Shown: piece after piece, positions 45,852 to 56,704 of the stretch
Position numbering within the stretch: position 1 is the first letter of the stretch
Layout: every line of letters begins with the position of its first letter
Assembly (NCBI RefSeq): GCF_013114545.1
Contig: NZ_VTXI01000015.1
Span: 1 to 64,000 of the forward strand
Length of the DNA stretch: 64,000 nucleotides
Direction of reading: 5' to 3'
Source: Vibrio sp. RE86
GTDB taxonomy: Bacteria > Pseudomonadota > Gammaproteobacteria > Enterobacterales > Vibrionaceae
Position numbers and translations under genes: made by a program
The notes under the pieces: generated by a model
Told to the model about the DNA's origin: nothing
Seen by the model: only the letters and a program-made list of their open reading frames with translations
The model's database searches: none

Positions 45852-47321
45852 TTACATCATCACTACGTCAAACTGCTCTTGAATGTACAGCGGCTCTGCC
45901 TGAATCTTCACTTGCTTGCCTATAAAGACTTCAAGTTCCGCGAGAGCATGGGATTCATCTCCCTGCAACGTTTCAGCTACCGCAGGCGAGGCATAAACAA
46001 CGAATTTATCCGCATCGTAAGCACGGTTCACTCGAGTGATTTCACGCAGAATCTCATAACAAACTGATTCTACCGTCTTCACGCTGCCACGACCTTCACA
46101 CGTTGGACACGTCGAACATAAAATATGCTCGATACTTTCACGCGTTCGTTTACGTGTCATCTCCACCAGACCTAACTGAGTAAAGCCATTAATATTGGTC
46201 TTAACTCGGTCTTTATCGAGCGCAATTTCTAACGAATTCAGTACTCTGCTGCGGTGTTCATCCGCCGCCATATCAATGAAATCGATAATGATGATGCCGC
46301 CAAGGTTACGTAAACGCAGTTGACGAGCGATCGCTTGGGTCGCTTCAATATTGGTGTTGAAGATAGTCTCTTCAAGGTTACGTCGCCCGACAAAAGCTCC
46401 CGTATTGATATCAACGGTGGTCATTGCTTCTGTTTGATCGATAATCAGGTAACCACCCGATTTGAGTTCAACTTTACGATCCAGAGAACGTTGAATTTCG
46501 TTCTCAGTGTCGTACATATCAAAGATCGGCTTTTCACCTTCATACAGCTCAAGCTTTTCTGTCAGTTCAGGCACATATTCAGAAGTAAACTCTTTTAAAT
46601 TCTCGAACTCTTGTCTGGAATCGACGAGGATTTTATTCAGTTCAGTACCGACAAAATCACGTAGAATACGTTGTGATAACCCCAGTTCACCATAAAGCGT
46701 TGAACGCGTTTTGTATTTACTGCGGCGTTCATTCACCTTTGACCAAAGACGCTTTAGAAATGCGGCATCTTGAGAGAGTTCTTTGTCATCCGCACCTTCA
46801 GCGGCCGTACGAATAATAAAGCCGCCATCTTCATCGCAATAGTGACCAACAACTTTCTTCAGACGATGACGTTCTGACTCACTTTCGATACGTTGAGACA
46901 CACCGACATGGCTTGCGCCTGGCATAAAGACAAGGTAGCGAGAAGGAAGGGTAATATCTGTGGTTAGGCGAGCTCCTTTTGTTCCCAAAGGATCTTTAAC
47001 TACTTGAACAACAATATCTTGCCCTTGACGAACAAGCTCTGAAATATCACGAACTTGAAACTGTTGCTTTTCATTCTCAGCAACGCATTCAGTATGCGGA
47101 ACAATATCAGACGCGTGTAGAAACGCGGCTTTTTCTAAACCGATGTCCACAAAAGCAGCCTGCATCCCCGGAAGTACACGGCTTACTTTACCTTTATATA
47201 TGTTCCCTACGATTCCGCGTTTCGCTTCACGTTCAACATGGATCTCTTGTAGGCTTCCACCCTCTATCATGGCCACGCGAGTTTCACTCGGGGTCACATT
47301 GATCAGCAACTCTGCACTCAT
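45852..47321 (-). CDS. rng: Ribonuclease G
   Basis: Endoribonuclease that matures the 5' end of 16S rRNA and decays some mRNAs. The 489-aa protein has an N-terminal S1 domain (GIVGNIYKGKVSRVLPGMQAAFVDIG in parts), catalytic DNase I-like domain with DQTEAMTTVDINTGAFVG and the second catalytic Asp in IIDFIDM, and the Zn-link cysteines CSTCPTCEGRG near residue 405. It lacks the degradosome-scaffolding C-terminal half of RNase E. GAGG lies 7 nt before the ATG. It is 22 bp after maf. Confidence 0.96.
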   Translation of the reverse strand: MSAELLINVTPSETRVAMIEGGSLQEIHVEREAKRGIVGNIYKGKVSRVLPGMQAAFVDIGLEKAAFLHASDIVPHTECVAENEKQQFQVRDISELVRQGQDIVVQVVKDPLGTKGARLTTDITLPSRYLVFMPGASHVGVSQRIESESERHRLKKVVGHYCDEDGGFIIRTAAEGADDKELSQDAAFLKRLWSKVNERRSKYKTRSTLYGELGLSQRILRDFVGTELNKILVDSRQEFENLKEFTSEYVPELTEKLELYEGEKPIFDMYDTENEIQRSLDRKVELKSGGYLIIDQTEAMTTVDINTGAFVGRRNLEETIFNTNIEATQAIARQLRLRNLGGIIIIDFIDMAADEHRSRVLNSLEIALDKDRVKTNINGFTQLGLVEMTRKRTRESIEHILCSTCPTCEGRGSVKTVESVCYEILREITRVNRAYDADKFVVYASPAVAETLQGDESHALAELEVFIGKQVKIQAEPLYIQEQFDVVMM

Positions 47322-47343
47322 GAGCGCACCTCAAAATATAAAA

Positions 47344-47904
47344 TTATAAAAATTTGCGCAAAAGCTGGTCAGTTTCAAACAGTGGTAGACCAACGACAGC
47401 ATGATAACTGCCTTCAATACGTGTCACAAAGCGACCGCCTACCCCTTGAATTCCATAACTGCCAGCTTTATCGCATGGTTCACCCGTTTGCCAATATCGT
47501 TCTATTTCTTGCTCTGACAGGGTTTTAAACCATACGTCTGTCGATACAACGACAGTTTCTTGAATCTCGTTGGTGGCAACAGTCACTGCTGTCATCACCT
47601 GATGCTTTCTATTTGATAGCATCAATAACATCTGTTTAGCATGCGCTAAATCGTCAGGTTTCTCCAATACTTGTTCATCACACACAACAATAGTATCGGA
47701 ACCAATGACCACTGATTCTGGTGCTTGGACGACTGCAGCCATCGCTTTATCTTTAGAAAGACGTGACACATAGTCTAATGCACCTTCATCCACCTGGCGG
47801 CACTCTTCAACATCCGTTTTTACAACATTAAATGTGTAGCCAAGTTGAGAGAGTAACTCTTTACGTCTAGGCGAACCTGAAGCCAAAATCAGCGGTTTAT
47901 TCAT
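47344..47904 (-). CDS. Maf-type nucleotide pyrophosphatase (YhdE)
   Basis: House-cleaning pyrophosphatase; the YhdE subgroup acts on dTTP, UTP and modified pyrimidine nucleotides, and Maf proteins influence septum formation. The 186-aa protein has the signature ASGSPRRKELLSQLGY at the N terminus, SDTIV with the catalytic Asp, and KAGSYGIQGVGGRFV. It starts 3 bp after mreD, giving the standard mreBCD-maf-rng order. Confidence 0.93.
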   Translation of the reverse strand: MNKPLILASGSPRRKELLSQLGYTFNVVKTDVEECRQVDEGALDYVSRLSKDKAMAAVVQAPESVVIGSDTIVVCDEQVLEKPDDLAHAKQMLLMLSNRKHQVMTAVTVATNEIQETVVVSTDVWFKTLSEQEIERYWQTGEPCDKAGSYGIQGVGGRFVTRIEGSYHAVVGLPLFETDQLLRKFL

Positions 47905-47907
47905 TGT

Positions 47908-48396
47908 TTATCTTACATGCCAATGGCGTCTGACACGACGCATTAATAGGAACATCCATGGCCATAAGATGCAGTTAATCAAACCACTCCAAACGGTCAC
48001 AACATTAAAGCTAACATCCTGAATAAGGTATTCACCAAAGAAGATCAGGACATCCAAAGCAATAGACATCAAACCGATAAGAATCGCTTGCTGCCACAAA
48101 GCCATGTTACGAATAACCAGAAAGTTCAACGCGACGAGATAGATAACAACCGACATCATCATGCCGCGAATACCAAGGGTTGAGCCCAGTAGCAGATCCC
48201 ATAATAGGCCGAGTATTAATGCCGTCCCCACGTTTACGCGATGTGGGAGTGCTAACACCCAGTAGCAGGTAACTAACAAAAGCCAAGATGGGCGAAGTAA
48301 GTCTAAAACACCCGGCCAAGGAATCGTTTGTAAGGTCAAAGCAATTAAGAATGAGCCCGCAATGACAAACTTACCTTTTAGTACACTATTTGCCAT
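47908..48396 (-). CDS. mreD: Rod shape-determining protein MreD
   Basis: Inner-membrane component of the elongasome. The 162-aa protein has five to six predicted membrane segments and the LRPSWLLLVTCYWVLALPHRVNVG motif (in parts). It starts 3 bp after mreC and is followed 3 bp later by maf. Confidence 0.94.
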   Translation of the reverse strand: MANSVLKGKFVIAGSFLIALTLQTIPWPGVLDLLRPSWLLLVTCYWVLALPHRVNVGTALILGLLWDLLLGSTLGIRGMMMSVVIYLVALNFLVIRNMALWQQAILIGLMSIALDVLIFFGEYLIQDVSFNVVTVWSGLINCILWPWMFLLMRRVRRHWHVR

Positions 48397-48399
48397 TTT

Positions 48400-49272
48400 C
48401 TACGACTCCTCCTGACTCTCAGGTAGTGCTTGTTGAATTTTATCTTGACGAGAATCATTCGGCCAGATCAGCAATAAGTAACGTAAGCGTTCAAAATCAA
48501 CCACAGGTTCAGCTTCAATTTGAGCAAACTCTCGCGCCGTATCTCGAACAACTTCAGAGACATGCGCCACAGGGAAACCTTCTGGATAAACACCGCCTAA
48601 ACCAGACGTAACAAGTAAGTCGCCTTCAATGATATCTAAGCTGATTGGGATGTGATCGAGGTTAATACTATCCGACTGCCCTGTTCCAGACGCAATCACA
48701 CGAATATCATTACGAATCACCTGCACTGGAATCGCACTCAAGCTATCAGTAAGCAGTAATACTCGGCTGTTATGCGCCGAGACAAAAGTAACCTGGCCAA
48801 CAATGCCTTTCTCATTCGCAACTGGCTGACCAACATAGACACCGTCGATCTGACCTTTATCAATCACCACTTGGTGACGATACGGCGAGGTGTCCACAGC
48901 CATTACTTCAGTGACAACTTTACGCTCATCACGAATAAATGAGGAACCAAGAAGCTTGCGCAAGCGTTGGTTCTCTTCGCGATATTGATCAAGCAATAGC
49001 AGGTCATTTTTCAGGCGCAGGACTTCACGCTTAAGTGTGCGGGAACTTTCCATATAGTCTTGGCGCATGTTGAAGCGCTCATAAGCGCCATCAAACATCA
49101 CTCGAGGAACATCAGCAAGATACTGAATTGGCGCAACCATACTATTGAGAAGGTAACGTACCTGAGCAAATGCGCCTAAACGACTATCAGCCAGCATGAG
49201 GCTGGCTGATAGAATAACGGCAAAAAACAGACGTAGCTGAAGTGAAGGTCCCCGGCCAAAAATAGGCTTCAT
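48400..49272 (-). CDS. mreC: Rod shape-determining protein MreC
   Basis: Bitopic periplasmic protein that activates the PBP2-RodA peptidoglycan synthase. The 290-aa protein has one N-terminal membrane helix (about 11-30), a coiled coil (about 70-105, LRLKNDLLLLDQYREENQRLRKLL in parts) and two beta domains with DKGQIDGVYVGQPV and VLLLTDSLSAIPVQ. It is 55 bp after mreB. Confidence 0.95.
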   Translation of the reverse strand: MKPIFGRGPSLQLRLFFAVILSASLMLADSRLGAFAQVRYLLNSMVAPIQYLADVPRVMFDGAYERFNMRQDYMESSRTLKREVLRLKNDLLLLDQYREENQRLRKLLGSSFIRDERKVVTEVMAVDTSPYRHQVVIDKGQIDGVYVGQPVANEKGIVGQVTFVSAHNSRVLLLTDSLSAIPVQVIRNDIRVIASGTGQSDSINLDHIPISLDIIEGDLLVTSGLGGVYPEGFPVAHVSEVVRDTAREFAQIEAEPVVDFERLRYLLLIWPNDSRQDKIQQALPESQEES

Positions 49273-49327
49273 GAAATATGAGATCCTTTTATCTTGCCAG
49301 CTCTAGTACACACTAGAGCGACGTAGA

Positions 49328-50459
<1,132 letters not shown>

Positions 50460-50523
50460 AAACATGGACTGAAACCCGCAATTTCTAACAGATTCCTTAC
50501 TTAGGCGAAGAATTTACCATTTT

Positions 50524-53500
50524 TTATTGCCCGATTAATCCTGCTTCACCGCGGAAGATCACTCGATCATTGCCTCGGTAGATGCCAAACGTCGCAACGG
50601 TACTCGGATCTTGTTCGGTCGTTGTAGAATGATCCCAGTGGTAACGTAACCATGGGTACTCATTACTCGTTCCATCTAACTCAAGCCATATTTGAACCTG
50701 CTGACGAACATCTGAAGTATGCTCAACGGTGATTGAGTTTGACTCCCCGTTAGTGACAACACCGCCCCCCCCTAAACTGAGATTCTCGGCCGTTGCACCC
50801 GTTTCAACCCAGACAACATTGTTGTCGGATTCATTGCTTTCACCCGCAATAGAGTTCATACCAGAATCGGGGGTATTTACAATAAATCGTTCGCCATCCC
50901 AAAACTCCACTCTTAATGGGATATTCAATATCGCATTAGTCGTTGTTCCAGCGCTATCTAGTGCGACCCGGCCAAAGCGAATAGCAGGTTGCGATAATTC
51001 AGGGTTTCGATAATCAATAACGTCAGGGCCGATACCGATTATTGATATATTTGATTGCAGCGATCCAGCACCATCATTAAATGGACCATCTTCATAACCT
51101 TCCCTAATAGGAGCCACTTTTTCCCAACAAATTTCATTGCTGCATACATTCGTGCTCTGAGTCCATGCGAAATTCCCTATACTTCGTCCCGTAGTATTAC
51201 TCCATCCCCCTCCTTCGGTAAGAGATGACGGGGCATGAAAACGACCTCCATAGTCAACCCCACCGGGCAAAGGTATTTCTTGGACAGTAAACGATGCTGT
51301 ATGCATGTAGTTTGGGTTACCATAATTTTCTACAGGTTCTGTATTATGATTTAATGCTTCAACATCAAATGAAAGGCTATTGAAAGGCTGATTCATATAG
51401 ATGAAAGGTTGATTATTAGGTATTCCCCAGGTGTTGTTCACTAGCTCAAAAAACTCAGGATAAAAGCGACCTATAAGTTGAGTATCTGTCACTTCAAGTT
51501 GCTCACCTAAATAGTTCACAGGAGTAGTAAACTCCAATGTCCCAACCTCATTCCAACTGTAGGTAGCTGTTAATGTACTTGCCCCTGGAGAAAAATTAGC
51601 AGGCTCCAATAAACTCGACAAATTACCCTCGCTACCACCGTTAGGATAATCCAAACGTTTCATCACCACTAAAGGGCCACTATCTTCAGCATAATTTGTT
51701 GCAATAGGGTAACCACATTCATCGTCTGTTGTAGCAAACACCAAAGGCCTATAGGTGACATCAAAATCTTTTGCGGATGGAAGAAAGCTCGAGGCTGGAT
51801 TCGTGAACGACTCACCATCTTCTCCGGTTATGTCACAAATCGCGATTTTCCAAGGTAAGGCTTCAATAATAAACTGCCCTTGGAGTGCGCCTTGCTCTAT
51901 TGGGCAGTTACCATTGATATTACTACAATCAAAGTTAGGGTCAGGGTCTTTAATATCCACCGCAAGGCGACCAGAGTTATCGAAACCTACTTCCACCTTT
52001 TGCACACTACCATTAGAAAAACTCATATCGGTGACGGTTAAACTTCCATGACCACCAACAGGAGGTGTACTGATCGTTGCATTCGTACCCGCCACATCTG
52101 AGTCATAGTTCACAGACACGCTCTGACCGTCGTCGCATGCTAAGACCCTAATATCAATAATGGATGTCCTGCCAGCAGTAAGAGGCAATATATTTTGGCC
52201 ACTTTCTCCCCAAGACTTATTGCTATCTTTAATATCAAACTTATAAGGCACAAAAGACAATGTATCTGTATCAGTCACAGTTGTGCCGTCAACCGTCGCA
52301 GTTACAGAGACATCACCAAACTCACCATCAGTACGACTAACATCAAACTCAAAGCGTTTTTCAGTACTATTAAAAGTACCCATACTAAACTGAACTCCAT
52401 TGGCATTAAGTGTTACCGTTTCCCCATCAACATCATCCATTGGTAGGCCGTCTTGGTCGTAAGGTGTGACATACAGTTGCGTATTATTATCGCAAGTTAG
52501 ATGGTAGTTGTTGGGTTCGATTTCTATTGTGACAATCGAAGGAGTTGGAGTTGGACTGAAACACTGGCTTTGGCCAACAATGCTTGATTGAGCATTTTTC
52601 ATTTCAAGCTTGTTAGTTGTTACTGCTCCATGGAGAATCAACTTGTTTTCAGCTTTAATTTCATCAGCTAAAATTCGCCCGTAAAAATCACTGTTCATCT
52701 GTTTAAAAGAGACTTTAGCTTTGGGTCCATAGATAGTGAAATCATCTGCGTTTTGCGTACTGATCAGGTCAACAGGATTTTCGAATTTAAGCTCTTTCTT
52801 TATCTTCCATACGATATTTTCTCCTAATTCAATCTCGGTGGATGAATTTGTTTTAAATTCATCAAAAGTATAGATACCTGATTGATCAAATATGGAGCGA
52901 ACATTTGAGTTGGTTTCATATTTCTTGATCGTCAGTCCATATTCTCCAGATTTAGGCTCAAAGAATACATACATCTTTTTCGATTGAGATTGCCCTTGAA
53001 CCTTCAGCTCCTCGAGGCGTGACTTTATAGTGACAAATATGTGGCCAGTATCGTCGTCAACTTCTGAACGGCATAAGGGTTCAGAGTCATCACTAGGGCA
53101 CTTACTCGCATAGTTCCAGTGTCCTAAGTCTAACTTGTCGCCCTTATTAAATTGAGGTGATATATTCTCTGGAGTATCAATTCTTCGATTACTTGACTTA
53201 CAACGGCCGTGCTCACAAGTAAAATCATTACCCGAGTCACTATCGTCACCATTATGTTCAATACTCTTAAAGCCAATTGACAGCTTGTCTTGTCGCTCCG
53301 TCGTATCTAGATAATCTGTGACATATTGATCTGACCAACCACCGATAAAGTAAGAGTATGGCGTGCTCGAAGGATAACTCTCAAATTTGAGTTCACTGCC
53401 ATTCTTCCATGACTGGGCTGGCTGAGGAAAAATATCACAGTAGTCGGGAATTACCGTCTCTGAAGGCAACTCAAATGCGAAAAACGCCGTCCTCTCTGTT

Positions 53501-54504
53501 GCTTCATGCTCGCGGTCTAAGTTTTGCGGCTCTTCTATCGTGAAAGTAAATTCACCCATATTTCTTTCACATAGTCGAGTCCAACCTCCATCTGGGTCTC
53601 CCCCAGGGCCACCATTCCGTCGATTGTCATCAAAGTCATTTCGTTCCTGCATGCGGTGTATCACACCATAATCAGACGTTCCAAGCCCCGTTAATACCGT
53701 ATTGTTTTCACAAGCATCGATTAAGTGATCTAATGTATTGGTACCAGTATTTTGATCATACGCAGTCGTGGCATTATCAAAATTAAAGGCTAGCCCTTCC
53801 CCCGTTGTCCCAGAAAATGGTACGACGGCAAGGTAGCCAATTTCCATACTCCCAGGCGGAGCGCCAAGGTCTTCACCCCGTTCTATTGCGGTCCAAAACT
53901 CATCTCTTTGACGGTCAAACCACAATGCAGCAGAGGCCCATGTATCATGACTATTAGGTTGTACTTCTGTAAAAACAATAGGCCGAGCAGAAAAGCGTCT
54001 AGGGTACTCGACGTTAAACCAATTATTTTTGGTGCGTCTCTGTCGAGTTCGTCCTTCACGATAAAAGTCTGTTGTCACTCTATCAACATAGATTCTCTGA
54101 GTAGGTTGATCTGGATCCATAGTTACCCAACCAGGCTCGGCCACTAAATAATAGATATCTTGCATCGCATGGCTGTTATCAAAACCATCCAGAACCATAC
54201 GCTGCTGAAATTGAGCTTCAGTCTGCGTCACATTAGTTAGGTTAAGTATGGAAGGGTAATCGCCCATCATATTATTGGCGGTATTCCCTGATGCTAAAGA
54301 GGCCTGCAAGACATCGTAATCAATCGTCGACATCAAAAATACGACAGGCTCAACACGATAGTGGTTATTAAATGTGATGGTACAAACGTCTGACTTACAG
54401 TCGTCACTATCTACTCGACCAAATTCAAAGCGAGCATCATCGTAGGTGGTAGCATTTGCCACCAAACCAAACAAAGCTAAGAACAGTGTTAACACCAATT
54501 TCAT
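50524..54504 (-). CDS. mshQ: MSHA biogenesis protein MshQ
   Basis: Very large secreted protein (1326 aa) ending the msh operon; probably at the cell surface or pilus tip, though its role is not well defined. A signal peptide ends near VANA/TTYDD. The N-terminal 350 residues contain two segments (ITFNNHYRVEPVVFLMS and EYPRRFSARPIVFTEV) that resemble H-type lectin-like repeats. The middle is polar, Asp/Asn-rich with several Cys, followed by Ig-like strands (about 700-850). The last 500 residues look like the DUF6701 domain. A G8 tract encodes Gly1245-1247. GAGG lies 7 nt before the ATG, one base after the mshP stop. Confidence 0.88.
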   Translation of the reverse strand: MKLVLTLFLALFGLVANATTYDDARFEFGRVDSDDCKSDVCTITFNNHYRVEPVVFLMSTIDYDVLQASLASGNTANNMMGDYPSILNLTNVTQTEAQFQQRMVLDGFDNSHAMQDIYYLVAEPGWVTMDPDQPTQRIYVDRVTTDFYREGRTRQRRTKNNWFNVEYPRRFSARPIVFTEVQPNSHDTWASAALWFDRQRDEFWTAIERGEDLGAPPGSMEIGYLAVVPFSGTTGEGLAFNFDNATTAYDQNTGTNTLDHLIDACENNTVLTGLGTSDYGVIHRMQERNDFDDNRRNGGPGGDPDGGWTRLCERNMGEFTFTIEEPQNLDREHEATERTAFFAFELPSETVIPDYCDIFPQPAQSWKNGSELKFESYPSSTPYSYFIGGWSDQYVTDYLDTTERQDKLSIGFKSIEHNGDDSDSGNDFTCEHGRCKSSNRRIDTPENISPQFNKGDKLDLGHWNYASKCPSDDSEPLCRSEVDDDTGHIFVTIKSRLEELKVQGQSQSKKMYVFFEPKSGEYGLTIKKYETNSNVRSIFDQSGIYTFDEFKTNSSTEIELGENIVWKIKKELKFENPVDLISTQNADDFTIYGPKAKVSFKQMNSDFYGRILADEIKAENKLILHGAVTTNKLEMKNAQSSIVGQSQCFSPTPTPSIVTIEIEPNNYHLTCDNNTQLYVTPYDQDGLPMDDVDGETVTLNANGVQFSMGTFNSTEKRFEFDVSRTDGEFGDVSVTATVDGTTVTDTDTLSFVPYKFDIKDSNKSWGESGQNILPLTAGRTSIIDIRVLACDDGQSVSVNYDSDVAGTNATISTPPVGGHGSLTVTDMSFSNGSVQKVEVGFDNSGRLAVDIKDPDPNFDCSNINGNCPIEQGALQGQFIIEALPWKIAICDITGEDGESFTNPASSFLPSAKDFDVTYRPLVFATTDDECGYPIATNYAEDSGPLVVMKRLDYPNGGSEGNLSSLLEPANFSPGASTLTATYSWNEVGTLEFTTPVNYLGEQLEVTDTQLIGRFYPEFFELVNNTWGIPNNQPFIYMNQPFNSLSFDVEALNHNTEPVENYGNPNYMHTASFTVQEIPLPGGVDYGGRFHAPSSLTEGGGWSNTTGRSIGNFAWTQSTNVCSNEICWEKVAPIREGYEDGPFNDGAGSLQSNISIIGIGPDVIDYRNPELSQPAIRFGRVALDSAGTTTNAILNIPLRVEFWDGERFIVNTPDSGMNSIAGESNESDNNVVWVETGATAENLSLGGGGVVTNGESNSITVEHTSDVRQQVQIWLELDGTSNEYPWLRYHWDHSTTTEQDPSTVATFGIYRGNDRVIFRGEAGLIGQ

Positions 54505-54505
54505 A

Positions 54506-54952
54506 TTAATCCCTCAGCCATACTTGTTGGCTGCGCTGAACTTCATTAATACCCGTTCCGCAACTCACTGTTGATTCCAAAATATAGAAGGTTCGAGAAT
54601 CAAGGTCTCCACGGTCAGTACACTCTAATGCCATTAGTTGGCAGTTAGCTGTCGCACTTTCGATAATCTGATCTTCAATAAACGTTCGTATGTCCCCGTT
54701 CAAATTTAATCGGGTTCCAGTACAAATAGCATCGACATTGTCGGTAGTTGGCGTCGGGTACATTACCGTCAACACATATTCATTTGCCGAATGACTCAAC
54801 AACCAAGCCTGAGTGCCGAGGATTCCTCGATTTGTCGAGTCTCGGCTAGACCAGCTGGTCAAGTTTAAACTCGTCGCTAAATACCCAAGTACCAAAATTA
54901 CAAAGAGAACGATGAGTAACATGCTGCCATATTGTTTTGACTTACGGGACAT
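54506..54952 (-). CDS. mshP: MSHA minor pilin-like protein MshP
   Basis: A 148-aa PilX-like protein with a hydrophobic N terminus (GSMLLIVLFVILVLGYLATSL) lacking the usual GFTLIE processing motif. It has four to five Cys in the C-terminal half. Its start overlaps mshO by 11 bp and mshQ follows after one base, so translation is coupled. In PilX-type proteins such factors prime pilus assembly; the same is inferred. Confidence 0.88.
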   Translation of the reverse strand: MSRKSKQYGSMLLIVLFVILVLGYLATSLNLTSWSSRDSTNRGILGTQAWLLSHSANEYVLTVMYPTPTTDNVDAICTGTRLNLNGDIRTFIEDQIIESATANCQLMALECTDRGDLDSRTFYILESTVSCGTGINEVQRSQQVWLRD

Positions 54953-55649
54953 TAATCACCTGTATATCTTGATGATAGGTGGAAGACTCACCATTGTTCT
55001 CGAATGTAACATTGACATCAACCACCCCATTGTTCTGAACAGTCATTGGTGTATAAGTTAAGGTATTTCCCGTATTAGAGAGCCTATCCGTTACCGTTAC
55101 GTCATTACGTGTAATCCGCTGACCATTAATACAATATGTCGATAGTTCACCATCAAAAATGAAATGTCGCTGACTGACCGAGTTACCAACAAGTTGTTGT
55201 GCGCCACTGACAAAGCTGTAGACATTATCGCCCACTAAAGTGGCGTCGCTGAGCAGAAAGCTGTTTTCCAAATCATCCAAATCGGTCGTCATCCGCGTTG
55301 GGTTTATGACTAAACGTGCAGTGGCTGCAGCACCGCTGACAGAATTTGTATTACTGACGATAAAATTAAGGTCCGCGCCTGAAACAGCATAGAAACCTGA
55401 GTCTAGAATTGGATAGAATGAGATACAGTTATTGCCATCGTCGTCAAACATATTCGGCACTGCATGACGGATTTCTCGTGACATTTTTTCGAGCACAAAA
55501 GATGCTTCGGTTTGCAGTCGATATCGCTCTACAGACCCAAAATAGCCAGTCACCCCAAGATTGGTAAAGCTCGCAACACCTAGCAGTAAAATACCGGTAA
55601 TCACGATCGCTAGCACCATTTCAATTAAAGTAAACCCTCTCTCCGTCAT
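54942..55649 (-). CDS. mshO: MSHA minor prepilin MshO
   Basis: PilW-like prepilin of 235 aa with leader MTERG/FTLIEMVLAIVITG. The long C-terminal domain is beta-rich. It overlaps mshD by 4 bp and mshP by 11 bp. Cleavage by the shared prepilin peptidase and a place in the minor-pilin tip complex are inferred from the family. Confidence 0.92.
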   Translation of the reverse strand: MTERGFTLIEMVLAIVITGILLLGVASFTNLGVTGYFGSVERYRLQTEASFVLEKMSREIRHAVPNMFDDDGNNCISFYPILDSGFYAVSGADLNFIVSNTNSVSGAAATARLVINPTRMTTDLDDLENSFLLSDATLVGDNVYSFVSGAQQLVGNSVSQRHFIFDGELSTYCINGQRITRNDVTVTDRLSNTGNTLTYTPMTVQNNGVVDVNVTFENNGESSTYHQDIQVINVP

Positions 55650-56023
55650 TCGTACTCTCCTTTAAACGCTGTAAAGGTCACAGGAGTCTGACTACTAGCA
55701 GTAATGTTTAACGTGATTTGCTCCAAGTTATTAGCACCGCTCACTGCTTGAACATCAATCGCTAGTTGATAATTGTTATAGCTCGAGTCGAGATTATTAA
55801 TAATGTTGTCCGCAGCGCTCACTAGCGTCATCAGATCAGTATCAACAGAGAGCATTTCAGTCATCACACTCTGCCCTAATGCAGATGTGCGCGTAAGGTA
55901 ATGATAGTCGCCCGAATCGGCTAATTGAGGGGCAAGTAAGGAGGTAAAGGTCACCATCGCAACGCCTAAAATAATCGTTACGATCACGGACTCAAGTAAA
56001 GTAAATCCCATCATACGTTTCAT
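55646..56023 (-). CDS. mshD: MSHA minor prepilin MshD
   Basis: PilV-like prepilin; the start at 56023 (MKRMMG/FTLLESVIVTIILG) sits in the TGATG overlap with the mshC stop, so the two are coupled. The longer open frame to 56074 reads into mshC and is rejected. The length is 125 aa, short for the family. Confidence 0.92.
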   Translation of the reverse strand: MKRMMGFTLLESVIVTIILGVAMVTFTSLLAPQLADSGDYHYLTRTSALGQSVMTEMLSVDTDLMTLVSAADNIINNLDSSYNNYQLAIDVQAVSGANNLEQITLNITASSQTPVTFTAFKGEYE

Positions 56024-56544
56024 CACGTACACCCCGCATCGTCTGGAAATACAAAACCTTCGGTATTGATGCACACCCAGACACTGCTCATGTTGTCTGA
56101 GGTTGATATCTGAATCGCGACATTGCCGTTAGCCAAAGAAGCACTGGTAGGGTTGCCGAGTAAATTAAATTCAGCTTGAAGATTGTTCGCTACAATTCTG
56201 AACTGGTAGTTGTCTGACAATATCACATCACTTCGTTGCTGCGCTTGGTTTAAGGGCAAATCACACGCTTGAACGGAACCTAAACAATTTGTCTGTGTTC
56301 CTGTGATGGTGTCAGTTCCTAAAATAAAATTTTGATTCGTATTGATGCCATTAAACTGCATACGATTGACTTGCACTAAGCGAACCACCGAGATGGTCTG
56401 ATCTTGCAATGCATAGAGCTCGTAATCTTGACGACCAGAAAAGCGCGTAGCAGCAGTCACACTGACGATGGCAAGAAGCACAATAATGACCACCAACTCA
56501 GTTAGTGTGAAGCCTTGTTGAGATTGAGTAGGCTTGACTTCCAT
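56023..56544 (-). CDS. mshC: MSHA minor prepilin MshC
   Basis: FimT/GspH-like prepilin of 173 aa with leader MEVKPTQSQQG/FTLTELVVIIVLLA. Four Cys lie in the mature part (CLGSVQAC, VWVC, GCT). It starts 160 bp after mshA, past the mshA terminator, so a separate promoter for mshCDOPQ is likely. Confidence 0.92.
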   Translation of the reverse strand: MEVKPTQSQQGFTLTELVVIIVLLAIVSVTAATRFSGRQDYELYALQDQTISVVRLVQVNRMQFNGINTNQNFILGTDTITGTQTNCLGSVQACDLPLNQAQQRSDVILSDNYQFRIVANNLQAEFNLLGNPTSASLANGNVAIQISTSDNMSSVWVCINTEGFVFPDDAGCT

Positions 56545-56658
56545 GGCATACCTAAGTGATTAATTTTGCTACTTAACCAGTATAAAAGAGAATAAACAAG
56601 AAAGGGAAGGTTTTGCGGGTCTTTAAGAAGGATTTAGAAATTGGTTTTCAATAGATAA

Positions 56659-56686
56659 AGAAAAGGCCAGCGAATGCTGGCCTTTA
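56659..56686 (-). terminator. Terminator after mshA
   Basis: On the minus strand AAAGGCCAGC-ATTC-GCTGGCCTTT is followed by a short T-rich run (TTCTTT), 18 nt past mshA. It would let major pilin mRNA end here while minor-pilin genes are expressed at lower level. Confidence 0.8.
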
Positions 56687-56704
56687 AAATAGCTTAACCT
56701 AAAC

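Noticed and set aside
56024..56074. Longer start of mshD
   Set aside because: It reads inside mshC in another frame; the TGATG overlap gives the natural coupled start.
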